A stretch of 14,770 nt of DNA from Chloroflexia bacterium (GTDB lineage: Bacteria; Chloroflexota; Chloroflexia; Thermomicrobiales; UBA6265), in the NCBI GenBank assembly GCA_013696525.1, contig JACCYK010000462.1:1-14770 (forward strand), written 5' to 3'. The position numbers and the translations under genes were made by a program. Below the pieces are notes generated by a model. It made no database searches and was not told the origin of the DNA. It saw nothing but the letters and a program-made list of their open reading frames with translations. Positions 8,895 through 14,770 of the stretch are shown piece after piece (positions within the stretch are counted from its first letter, which is position 1; every line of letters starts with the position of its first letter).

Positions 8895-9881
8895 ATGAGT
8901 GACGTGCTTGGACGAAATCTCGCCTTGGAACTGGTGCGCGTGACCGAAGCGGCGGCGCTCACCGCGGGCCGCTGGATGGGGCGCGGCGACAAGGAAGCCG
9001 CCGACCAGGCGGCGGTGGCCGCGATGCGAGCGGTCTTCGGCACCGTCGCCATGGATGGGATTGTCGTCATCGGCGAAGGGCAAAAAGACGAGGCTCCCAT
9101 GCTCTACGTGGGTGAGCGTCTCGGCTGCGCCGACGAGCCGAAGGTGGACATCGCGGTTGATCCCATCGATGGCACCCGCTTGCTGGCGATGGGCCAGCCC
9201 AACTCGATCGCGACCGTCGCGGTAGCGGAGCGAGGCGCCCTCTTCGAGTCGACACACGTCATGTACATGGAGAAGATCGTGGTCGGCCCCGCCGCCGCCG
9301 GCACGATCGATATCGACGACACGGTGCTGAACAATTTGCGGCGGGTCGCCGCCGCCTTGCGCCGGGACGTGCCCGATTTGACCGTGGTCATCCTCGACCG
9401 GCCGCGCCACGAAAGGTTGGCGCAAGCTGTGCGGGATGCCGGCGCTCGGATCAAGTTCATTCCCGACGGTGACGTTGCCGCCGCCCTGATGACGTCGATG
9501 CCGGGCACCGGCGTCGACGTCCTGCTCGGGATCGGGGGCGCCCCGGAAGCGGTGGTGGCCGCCTGCGCGTTGAAGAGTGTCGGCGGCGAGATGCAGGCCA
9601 AGCTCTGGCCGCGAAATGACGAGGAGCGGGCGGCGGTCAAGAAGCACGCGATCGATACGACGCGGGTGCTCACGACCGACGACCTGGCGGCCGGGGACAA
9701 TCTCTTTTTCGCCGCGACGGGAATTACGGACGGCGAGCTGCTGCGCGGGGTGCAGTACTTTGGCGACGGCGCCAGTACGCAATCGCTGGTCATGCGCTCG
9801 CGCTCCGGGACGGTGCGGAAGGTCGATGCCGTGCATCGGCTGAGCAAGCTCAACCTGTACTCGTCGCTTCCCCTTGACTGA
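8895..9881 (+). CDS. glpX: Class II fructose-1,6-bisphosphatase
   Basis: 328 residues, typical GlpX length. Removes the 1-phosphate from fructose 1,6-bisphosphate in gluconeogenesis (cytoplasm, metal dependent). Signature segments: GDK (31-33), GEGQKDEAPML (60-70), DPIDGT (89-94), IPDGDVAAAL (189-198), and GIGGAPEAV (212-220) with the metal-binding Glu218, then GGEMQAKLWPR (230-240). Some GlpX enzymes also act on sedoheptulose 1,7-bisphosphate. The ATG at 8895 is chosen over an upstream in-frame ATG at 8817 because AGGAGG sits 5 nt before it and the family normally starts here. It follows dinG after 168 nt, in which only a weak TATGCT (8816-8821) hints at a separate promoter. Confidence 0.95.
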   Translation: MSDVLGRNLALELVRVTEAAALTAGRWMGRGDKEAADQAAVAAMRAVFGTVAMDGIVVIGEGQKDEAPMLYVGERLGCADEPKVDIAVDPIDGTRLLAMGQPNSIATVAVAERGALFESTHVMYMEKIVVGPAAAGTIDIDDTVLNNLRRVAAALRRDVPDLTVVILDRPRHERLAQAVRDAGARIKFIPDGDVAAALMTSMPGTGVDVLLGIGGAPEAVVAACALKSVGGEMQAKLWPRNDEERAAVKKHAIDTTRVLTTDDLAAGDNLFFAATGITDGELLRGVQYFGDGASTQSLVMRSRSGTVRKVDAVHRLSKLNLYSSLPLD

Positions 9882-9898
9882 TCGTCGGATTGGCCGAA

Positions 9899-9914
9899 GC
9901 CGGGCGACGCCGGC
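9899..9914 (+). terminator. Short hairpin after glpX (weak terminator candidate)
   Basis: GCCGG (9899-9903) pairs with CCGGC (9910-9914) across a 6-nt loop, 18 nt after the glpX stop. No T tract follows; only GGTT. It may help end the transcript before the rho promoter. Confidence 0.3.
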
Positions 9915-9962
9915 GGTTACTCGGGTATGGAAAAGAGAGGCAAAACGACGGCCGTCGATTGA

Positions 9963-9991
9963 TTGACGAAGCCAGCGCGGAATGATAGGAT
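9963..9991 (+). promoter_or_regulatory. Promoter of rho
   Basis: TTGACG (9963-9968), a 17-nt spacer, and TAGGAT (9986-9991). Transcription is expected near 9998. The layout is the same as at the sdhA and SRP RNA promoters in this window. Confidence 0.65.
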
Positions 9992-9997
9992 TAGTTA

Positions 9998-10273
9998 CGC
10001 ACCTCGGAGGGCTTTTCTGCGACCCCCGCCTTCCAGATCACCTGATGTATCAGCGGAGTTGAGTGGAAGACGACAGGGACTGGTCGGATGCTGCCATTGC
10101 TCACGACATGGTGGCCGGGTCCATGTGACAACAAGGTCGTCATCCGCGGGGCGCGGGTTGGCCGGGGTCGGGCCGATTCCGCCGCTACTTGACCATCACG
10201 TCATTGCGTTTCCCTATGATGCGAACCCCGTGCGGCGGCTTCCGGTCGCCCAAATTGAGTTGGAGGTATCCGG
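9998..10273 (+). promoter_or_regulatory. Long rho leader (probable attenuation region)
   Basis: About 275 nt from the predicted start to the rho TTG, with no good gene. It contains a 6-bp hairpin, ACATGG (10106-10111) with CCATGT (10121-10126), and a 22-codon frame starting ATGATG at 10216 whose TGA (10282-10284) overlaps the rho start. Autoregulation of rho by premature termination in its leader is established in E. coli and other bacteria; that it happens here is inferred from the length. C-rich, G-poor patches that would favour Rho loading are not striking, apart from around 10024-10041. Confidence 0.45.
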
Positions 10274-12274
10274 TTGTCCGTTGAGGAACTTGTCGAGCAA
10301 GCAGCAGCCACACGCAAAAAGCCAACCCCTCGCGCCAAAACGACTCGGGCCCGCGGCAAAGCACCAGCGGACGCCGGCGAAGCGCTCAGCGCCCCCGAAC
10401 CTGGCGTCGCGGCGCCCCCGCTGGAGCTGCGCAATGACATCGCGTCCCCAGCACACGGCGAGGTCGATATCGAACGCGGATCCGTGGCGGACCCGGCGGC
10501 GCCTCTACAGTCTGCCGCTGATGGTGCGGTGAGCAACGACGCGCCGGTAGCGCCGGCCGTCGCCGAGACTCGCGGCGACCCGCTGCCCGAAGGTCCGTTT
10601 GCTTCGTCGGCGCCAATCTTTCCCCCGACTGAGCAAGTCGAACCTCCGGCATCGCCCGAGGTGAGCCCCTACGTGCCGCCCGTTGAAGCGACCGGTTCCG
10701 GCTATGCCGCCGCGCCAGCGGATGAGGAGATCGCGCTCGGCGTGGTCGAGCCAGCCCCGGCGGACGCGGCGGCGACGGGTGGGTTCGATCCTGGTCTTGA
10801 TGGCGGGCGGGCGCCGATGAACCGGCCGCCCCGAAACGATCGCCGCGGCAGTGGCCGCCGGGAGCGACTCCCGCGGCCAGAGCAGGGCGATCGCCCGGGC
10901 GGGGTCGATCGCGGTGGCGCCGCGACGAGTGACGGTCGCGGTGGTCCCGGCGGACGGCCCCGGCCCGAGCGGCAGCCGCTGGGACCGAACCAGATAGGGC
11001 CGAGCCGGAATGGCGGCAGCCCGCACCTGACCGTTGCCGAGTTGGAGACCAAGACGCCGGAAGCGCTCTTTGAGATGGCCCGGACGCTTGAGCTCCAGGG
11101 CTATTCGCGGATGCCGCGGCCCGAGCTGATTATCAAGCTTCTGAAGTCTCAGACCGAGCGCGATGGTCACATTTTCGGCGACGGCGTGCTGGAGATCATC
11201 GAGGACGGCTTTGGCTTCCTCCGCGGGGCGCGGCTCCTGCCGGGACCGGATGACATCTACGTCTCGCAATCGCAGATTCGTCGCTTCGGGCTTCGGACCG
11301 GCGACCGGATTTCTGGTCAGGTGCGGCCGCCGAAAGACAACGAGAAGTTCTTTAGCTTGTTGCGGGTCGAGGTTGTCAACGGCGTTGATCCCGAGACGGC
11401 CCGGCGCCGTCCATCGTTCGATACGCTGACCCCGATCTTCCCGCTGGAGTTGCTCAACCTCGAGACGCTGCCAAACATCCTGTCCACCCGGCTGCTCAAC
11501 CTCGTGGCGCCGATTGGGCGTGGGCAGCGCGGCCTCATCGTCTCGCCGCCCAAGGCCGGCAAGACGATGTTGTTGAAAGCGATCGCCAACGGCATTAGCT
11601 CCAATTGCCCGGATGTTCACTTGATGGTCTGCTTGATCGGGGAGCGGCCCGAGGAAGTGACCGACATGCGCCGTTCGATCGAGGGCGAGGTGATCTCCTC
11701 AACCTTCGATGAGCCGGTGGAGGATCACACCAAGGTGGCCGAGATGGCGCTGGAACGCGCCAAGCGGTTGGTCGAAGGCGGCCGCGATGTGGTGATCCTG
11801 CTGGACTCGATCACCCGTCTGGCCCGCGCCTACAACCTGGCGGTGCCCCCCAGCGGGCGGACGCTGTCGGGCGGCATCGACCCGGTCGCGCTCTATCCGC
11901 CGAAGCGGTTCTTCGGCGCCGCCCGCAATATCGAGGGCGGCGGCAGCTTGACGATCGTCTCGACCTGTCTGATCGATACCGGCAGCCGCATGGACGACGT
12001 GATTTACGAGGAGTTCAAGGGCACCGGCAACATGGAGCTGCACCTCGACCGCAAGCTGGCCGAGCGCCGGATCTACCCGTCGATCGATGTCCAGCGGTCC
12101 GGGACACGGCGCGAAGAGCTCTTGCTCGACGACTACACGCTGCGCCAAGTCTGGACGATGCGGCGGATGGTCTCGATGCTGGGCGGCAGCGAAGGCACGG
12201 AGCTGCTGCTGGCTCGCCTGTCGAAGACGCAGACAAACGACGAGTTCCTGGAGACGCTGAACAAGGACATTTAG
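10274..12274 (+). CDS. rho: Transcription termination factor Rho
   Basis: 666 residues, against 419 in E. coli. Hexameric RNA-dependent ATPase that ends transcription. Residues 1-250 form an extension rich in Ala, Pro, Glu and then Arg/Gly (notably 178-235), evidently disordered. The Rho helical N-domain follows (about 251-295), then the RNA-binding cold-shock-like domain (about 299-372, including [11 protein letters not shown]), then the ATPase core: Walker A SPPKAGKT (424-431), LIGERPEEV (454-462), Walker B DVVILLD (505-511), the Q/R-loop region [34 protein letters not shown] and [10 protein letters not shown]. All core motifs look intact, so it should be active. The start is TTG, with GGAGG 7 nt upstream and no ATG nearby. 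Single-gene unit with its own promoter and a 3' hairpin. Confidence 0.95.
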   Translation: MSVEELVEQAAATRKKPTPRAKTTRARGKAPADAGEALSAPEPGVAAPPLELRNDIASPAHGEVDIERGSVADPAAPLQSAADGAVSNDAPVAPAVAETRGDPLPEGPFASSAPIFPPTEQVEPPASPEVSPYVPPVEATGSGYAAAPADEEIALGVVEPAPADAAATGGFDPGLDGGRAPMNRPPRNDRRGSGRRERLPRPEQGDRPGGVDRGGAATSDGRGGPGGRPRPERQPLGPNQIGPSRNGGSPHLTVAELETKTPEALFEMARTLELQGYSRMPRPELIIKLLKSQTERDGHIFGDGVLEIIEDGFGFLRGARLLPGPDDIYVSQSQIRRFGLRTGDRISGQVRPPKDNEKFFSLLRVEVVNGVDPETARRRPSFDTLTPIFPLELLNLETLPNILSTRLLNLVAPIGRGQRGLIVSPPKAGKTMLLKAIANGISSNCPDVHLMVCLIGERPEEVTDMRRSIEGEVISSTFDEPVEDHTKVAEMALERAKRLVEGGRDVVILLDSITRLARAYNLAVPPSGRTLSGGIDPVALYPPKRFFGAARNIEGGGSLTIVSTCLIDTGSRMDDVIYEEFKGTGNMELHLDRKLAERRIYPSIDVQRSGTRREELLLDDYTLRQVWTMRRMVSMLGGSEGTELLLARLSKTQTNDEFLETLNKDI

Positions 12275-12280
12275 CATCAC

Positions 12281-12315
12281 GGTCGGGGCACGGAGTTGAA
12301 TCCGGCGCCCCGACT
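12281..12315 (+). terminator. Hairpin after rho (probable terminator)
   Basis: GTCGGGGC (12282-12289) pairs perfectly with GCCCCGAC (12307-12314), with an inner CGGA/TCCG (12291-12294/12301-12304) around GTTGAA and an outer G-T pair. It begins 7 nt after the rho stop. There is no T run behind it, so it is either a strong RNA 3'-end barrier or a terminator that needs a factor. Confidence 0.5.
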
Positions 12316-12322
12316 CACCCTC

Positions 12323-12368
12323 GTGGTCTGTCAGGCGTCATCAGCCGGGTATTGGCGGCGGAGCCTGG
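12323..12368. mobile_element. IS630-type 3'-end fragment, left copy of a 46-bp direct repeat
   Basis: Matches 13789-13834 in the same orientation at 42 of 46 positions; the differences are one at base 20, two adjacent at 30-31 and one at 43. On the minus strand it encodes RLRRQYPADDA and stop, the same ending as the transposase remnant on the right (KLRRLYPAHDA and stop). It is therefore the terminal scrap of a second, almost wholly lost IS630-family element. Similarity stops at about 12368; nothing transposase-like continues from there. Confidence 0.7.
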
Positions 12369-12382
12369 AGAAGTGAGAGAAG

Positions 12383-12391
12383 TGATAGTAT
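12383..12391 (+). promoter_or_regulatory. Extended -10 promoter of the AraC-type regulator gene
   Basis: TGATAGTAT: TG (12383-12384), one base, TAGTAT (12386-12391). Start expected near 12398, about 22 nt before the TTG start codon. No clear -35. It sits 15 nt beyond the end of the IS-derived repeat. Confidence 0.5.
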
Positions 12392-12419
12392 CCTCCAAGT
12401 TGTGCTCTGGAGGACGGTG

Positions 12420-13097
12420 TTGATCTTTGAGCTCGATGCGAGACTGTCCGATTCGCCGTTCGTGGATCAGGTTTGGCAAGCCCGTAGCGTGCGCTCCGGG
12501 ATGTTTCACTCAATTGCTTCGAATTATCTTATGATGGTCGTCACGCTTCGTGATGGCAAGTCGACGTTCACCGTGCGCGGACCCGAGACCAAGGCGACGC
12601 CGCTCTTTTGCGACGCGGATGGGGAATGGATGGGCATCAATTTCCGAGTTGGTGCGTTCATGCCTCATCTGCCCGTCAGAGCGCTGGTTGACAGAGATCT
12701 GACGCTCCCCGGGGTTGGGGAGCGGTCGTTCTGTTTGGATGGAACTGCCTGGCAGTTTCCCAACTACGAGAACGCGGACACCTTTGTAGACCGACTCGTG
12801 CGGGAAGGTCTGCTTGTTCGCGAGCCGGTCGTTGATGTTGTGCTGCAAGGTCAATTGAGCGACGTTTCGACACGCTCGGTGCAGCGGCGGTTCGTGCGCG
12901 CGACTGGTCTGACGCGGAAAGCTATTCAGCAAATCGAACGGGCCCGAACCGCCATGACGCTGCTGCAGCGCGGGGTGTCGATTCTCGATACCGTACATGA
13001 GGCGGGCTATTGCGACCAGCCGCATTTGACGCGATCGTTGAAGCGGTTGTTGGGGCAGACACCGGCGGAAATAGTCGGAAGCACCACCCTCGAATAG
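12420..13097 (+). CDS. AraC-family transcriptional regulator
   Basis: 225 residues. The C-terminal DNA-binding domain has both AraC helix-turn-helix units: the first at about 147-170 (LSDVSTRSVQRRFVRATGLT), the second at about 187-220 (ILDTVHEAGYCDQPHLTRSLKR) ending in the family-typical GQTPAEI. Residues 1-130 are an N-terminal sensor region of unknown ligand, with MVVTLRDGK, VRGPETKATP and AWQFPNYENADTFVDRLVREG segments characteristic of one AraC subgroup. The TTG start is chosen because GGAGG lies 6 nt upstream; a GTG one codon earlier and another at 12402 are alternatives. The next gene on the strand is a DHFR/RibD-like reductase, a plausible target. Codon bias is less GC-rich than in rho or dinG, and the gene lies between IS630 remnants, suggesting acquisition. 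Confidence 0.88.
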   Translation: MIFELDARLSDSPFVDQVWQARSVRSGMFHSIASNYLMMVVTLRDGKSTFTVRGPETKATPLFCDADGEWMGINFRVGAFMPHLPVRALVDRDLTLPGVGERSFCLDGTAWQFPNYENADTFVDRLVREGLLVREPVVDVVLQGQLSDVSTRSVQRRFVRATGLTRKAIQQIERARTAMTLLQRGVSILDTVHEAGYCDQPHLTRSLKRLLGQTPAEIVGSTTLE

Positions 13098-13150
13098 CTG
13101 TCGTTTTCGTACAAGACCATCCTGAATCGCTGGTCTACGATGGGTGGACC

Positions 13151-13171
13151 GGCACTCTTTGTGCCCCTTTT
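13151..13171 (+). terminator. Hairpin plus CCTTTT between the regulator and reductase genes
   Basis: GGCAC (13151-13155), loop TCTTT, GTGCC (13161-13165), followed at once by CCTTTT (13166-13171). This is the closest thing to an intrinsic terminator in the window. It lies 33 nt before the reductase ATG. A TACGAT at 13136-13141 could be a -10 box starting transcription near the hairpin, in which case it would be a 5' element rather than a terminator. Confidence 0.4.
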
Positions 13172-13204
13172 CGCGAGGATCATCGAACCGAAGGAGGACG
13201 CTGC

Positions 13205-13780
13205 ATGAGGAAAATCATCGTTTCGACGTATCTGACGCTGGACGGGGTGATTCAGCCGATCGATTGGTCCGCTCAATCGCAAGACCCAGCCTCTGCCGAG
13301 GAGCGCGGGAACTACGCTCGCGATCTGCTGTTCGAGGCGGATACGCTACTGCTGGGCCGGGAAACCTATCAAATCTTTGCCGAAGTGTGGCCAACCAGGA
13401 CCGCTGCCGATGACGGACCGGGGGAAGCTGGCGTCGCCGATCGAATCAATAGCCTCCCAAAGTATGTGGCCTCGTCGACACTGAGCGAGCCGCTCTCCTG
13501 GAATGCAACGCTGATCAAGGGCGACGTTCCGCGAGAAATCGCCAGGTTGAAAGAGCAGCCCGGGCAGAGCATTGTCATGTACGGGTGCGGCCAGCTCGCG
13601 AAAACGCTGTTCGAGCACAATCTGGTCGATGAGTTCAGGTTTTGGGTGTATCCAGTCGTTCGCGGGAGAGGAGCACGATTGTTTGAGGATGGCGTGGCCG
13701 CAGACCTGGAGCTGGTCGAGACCAGGGTATTTGGTGGCGGTTTCGTGGTCTTGACGTGTATACCGAAGAGGGTGGTCTAG
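13205..13780 (+). CDS. Dihydrofolate reductase / RibD C-terminal-like protein
   Basis: 191 residues of the DHFR-fold family that covers the RibD C-terminal domain and YwjB/YyaP-like proteins. Visible family segments: KIIVSTYLTLDGVIQP (3-18), LLLGRETYQIFAEVWP (48-63), INSLPKYVASSTL (81-93), VMYGCGQLAKTLFEHNLVDE (124-143) and VYPVVRGRGARLF (148-160). Probably a cytoplasmic NAD(P)H-dependent reductase; these proteins are usually not the essential folate DHFR, and the substrate is unknown. The ATG at 13205 has a strong AAGGAGG 7 nt upstream; the frame extends further upstream but overlaps the AraC gene. It follows that gene by 107 nt on the same strand, a common pairing for small regulators and this family. 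Confidence 0.88.
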   Translation: MRKIIVSTYLTLDGVIQPIDWSAQSQDPASAEERGNYARDLLFEADTLLLGRETYQIFAEVWPTRTAADDGPGEAGVADRINSLPKYVASSTLSEPLSWNATLIKGDVPREIARLKEQPGQSIVMYGCGQLAKTLFEHNLVDEFRFWVYPVVRGRGARLFEDGVAADLELVETRVFGGGFVVLTCIPKRVV

Positions 13781-13788
13781 CTCCCCAA

Positions 13789-13834
13789 GTGGTCTGTCAG
13801 GCGTCATGAGCCGGGTAAAGGCGGCGGAGCTTGG
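13789..13834. repeat. Right copy of the 46-bp direct repeat (IS630 3' end)
   Basis: Begins GTGGTCTGTCAGGCGTCAT, nine bases after the reductase stop, and matches 12323-12368 at 42 of 46 positions. It includes the transposase stop codon (13797-13799) and the sequence up to the presumed element end. The two copies bracket the regulator and reductase genes. Confidence 0.75.
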
Positions 13835-14413
13835 TGCGGGCGTCGGCGGTGGTGAACCGCCAATCAACATCGGCCGGGGCGGCGATTCGGCGGTCCGCCC
13901 ACGCGGGTGTGGCCGACGTCATGGCACCGCGGTCGGGGCCAGGCCCCACTGCTCGCTCAGGTGTGGCTCGAAGTCGTTTTCTTGAGCGTTTGGCGCATCG
14001 GCTGGTGGGAGATGGCCGCCACCACCTCCAAGGCACCAATTCGTCGGTGAGCAGGCGCAGGGTCGACTGGGCGAGCCCGTCTGGCGGCGTCCCACAGGTC
14101 ACGGCAAGCAACTGCGCCTCCTGCCGGTCATTCGAGGCCTGCTCGTACACCCGATCCGGCCGCTTGGGCGTCGGCGCGGCGGCCAGCCCTCGGCGGCGAC
14201 CTGCCGCCGCACCCGCGGGATGGTGCTGGGATTGACGTCGAGGGTTCCCGCGATGCCGGCGTCGGGCTAGCCGGAGCCGCCGTCGCCGTGGTTGGCCTTG
14301 AGCAGGATGCGGGCCTGGGTCAGCATCCGGGCGGGACCACCGTTGGTGCCGACGAACCCGAGCAACTCGGCGCGCTCGTCCTCGGTCAACACGACACGGT
14401 ACAGGTGGGCCAT
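13797..14413 (-). pseudogene. IS630-family transposase remnant (nonsense, frameshifts, internal deletion)
   Basis: Starting at the ATG at 14413, the first frame gives an IS630-like N-terminus (YRVVLTEDERAELLGF, then ARMLTQARILLKANHGDGGSG) and hits TAG at 14267-14269 (codon 49). Beyond it the same frame continues with a helix-turn-helix (TLDVNPSTIPRVRRQVAAEG). Similarity then moves to a second frame (YEQASNDRQEAQLLAVTCG to LRLLTDELV), a third (LEVVAAISHQPMRQTLKK, about 13980-14030) and a fourth (DFEPHLSEQWGLAP). It then jumps to the extreme C-terminus, DVDWRFTTADARTKLRRLYP (about 13806-13870). The DDE catalytic core is missing, so about half of the usual 1-kb gene is gone. Non-functional. No matching terminal inverted repeat could be found upstream of 14413. 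Confidence 0.85.
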
Positions 14414-14434
14414 GGCTCATCCTCCGGGGTGTTA

Positions 14435-14458
14435 CGGGGGGGCCTCTGGCAGCCCCCG
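14435..14458. terminator. GC-rich hairpin between the transposase remnant and the asparaginase-like gene
   Basis: CGGGGG (14435-14440) pairs with CCCCCG (14453-14458), with an inner GCC/GGC. It lies 71 nt downstream of the leftward asparaginase-like gene stop. No T run; it could be a terminator for that gene or a relic of the insertion sequence end. Confidence 0.35.
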
Positions 14459-14529
14459 CACCCGGCCCGCCACCGGCGTTTCAGCTTTGACGAACCACCG
14501 TTGCGATTCCACCTGATCCAAACCTACAA

Positions 14530-14770
14530 CTACATGTGGACCCGACCGGCCTCGATGAAGTCGTCCATGTCGTCACGCATGTAGACGTAGGTCTTGCCGG
14601 GGTCGGTTGAGGCGGCGGCGTGGGTGCCGTCCTTGTCGATGGCAATAATGTTGACCTCGCTCCGGTACTCGTCGTCGAGCGCCTGCAGGTCCTCGACGGC
14701 TTTGCGCAGCGCCTGATCGAGCGATAGCCCAAACCGCATGAAGGTGACGACGCTGTGTGCGGTGCAGAGG
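14530..14770 (-). CDS. C-terminal part of an asparaginase / isoaspartyl-peptidase-type Ntn hydrolase (5' end outside window)
   Basis: The frame enters from the right edge (first full codon ends at 14769) and stops with TAG at 14530-14532, giving 79 residues beginning LCTAHSVVTFMRFGLSLDQA. The series 'VVTFMR-G-S...A...A', then VNIIAIDKDGTHAAAST and YVYMRDDM near the end resembles the C-terminus of the beta subunit of type 2 asparaginases and glycosylasparaginases, which are self-cleaving N-terminal nucleophile hydrolases that split the side-chain amide of Asn or isoaspartyl peptides. The catalytic Thr and the substrate pocket lie outside the window, so specificity cannot be judged. An internal ATG at 14739 is not the real start, because family similarity continues upstream of it. 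Confidence 0.6.
   Translation of the reverse strand, partial: LCTAHSVVTFMRFGLSLDQALRKAVEDLQALDDEYRSEVNIIAIDKDGTHAAASTDPGKTYVYMRDDMDDFIEAGRVHM

Noticed and set aside
8802..9836. 344-codon open frame on the minus strand opposite glpX
   Set aside because: Antisense shadow of glpX; no family resemblance and no ribosome binding site.
9963..10532. 189-codon open frame spanning the rho leader and the start of rho
   Set aside because: It overlaps rho in another frame, shows no family resemblance, and starts at the -35 box of the rho promoter.
10505..11620. 371-codon open frame on the minus strand opposite the rho extension and N-domain
   Set aside because: Explained by high GC on the opposite strand of rho; no recognisable motif, and the rho frame carries all family signatures downstream.

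Overview
The window is high-GC DNA with mostly housekeeping genes. The best guess for the source is a Chloroflexota bacterium of the Thermomicrobia type, though an actinobacterium-like lineage cannot be excluded. Pointers are a large Alu-containing SRP RNA, a class II fructose-1,6-bisphosphatase, a Rho with a long disordered N-terminal extension, a DnaQ-DinG fusion and GTG/TTG starts. Three of the best promoters share one architecture: a TTGACN -35, exactly 17 nt, and a -10 of the TANNNT type.

Layout. 1-133: 3' end of an unrecognised gene. 190-456: promoter, SRP RNA and a trailing hairpin. 558-3697 (minus strand): succinate dehydrogenase operon (sdhA, sdhB, then a three-helix membrane protein) with a TTGACA promoter and a 104-nt leader. 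3859-4325: overlapping DUF4258/DUF2283 pair resembling a toxin-antitoxin module. 4326-4645: non-coding stretch with an extended -10 promoter. 4646-8726: M20 metallopeptidase followed after 4 nt by a 958-aa DnaQ/DinG exonuclease-helicase. 8895-9881: glpX. 9963-12274: rho, with a promoter, a leader of about 275 nt and a TTG start. 12323-14413: an accessory block holding an AraC-type regulator and a DHFR/RibD-like reductase between two direct repeats, each matching the 3' end of an IS630-family transposase; the right-hand copy carries a decayed transposase pseudogene. 14530-14770 (minus): C-terminal end of a probable asparaginase/isoaspartyl-peptidase-type Ntn hydrolase running off the window.

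How the parts fit. sdhAB and glpX are central carbon metabolism (TCA cycle/respiration and gluconeogenesis). SRP RNA, rho and dinG serve protein targeting, transcription termination and DNA repair. Only 12.3-14.4 kb, and perhaps the DUF4258/DUF2283 pair, looks acquired. I do not see a clearly new multi-gene system. The points most worth checking are the sdhAB-plus-three-helix-protein operon without sdhC/D, the DinG that keeps both an intact exonuclease site and four Fe-S cysteines, the rho leader with a start-overlapping upstream ORF, and the IS630-bounded regulator/reductase cassette.
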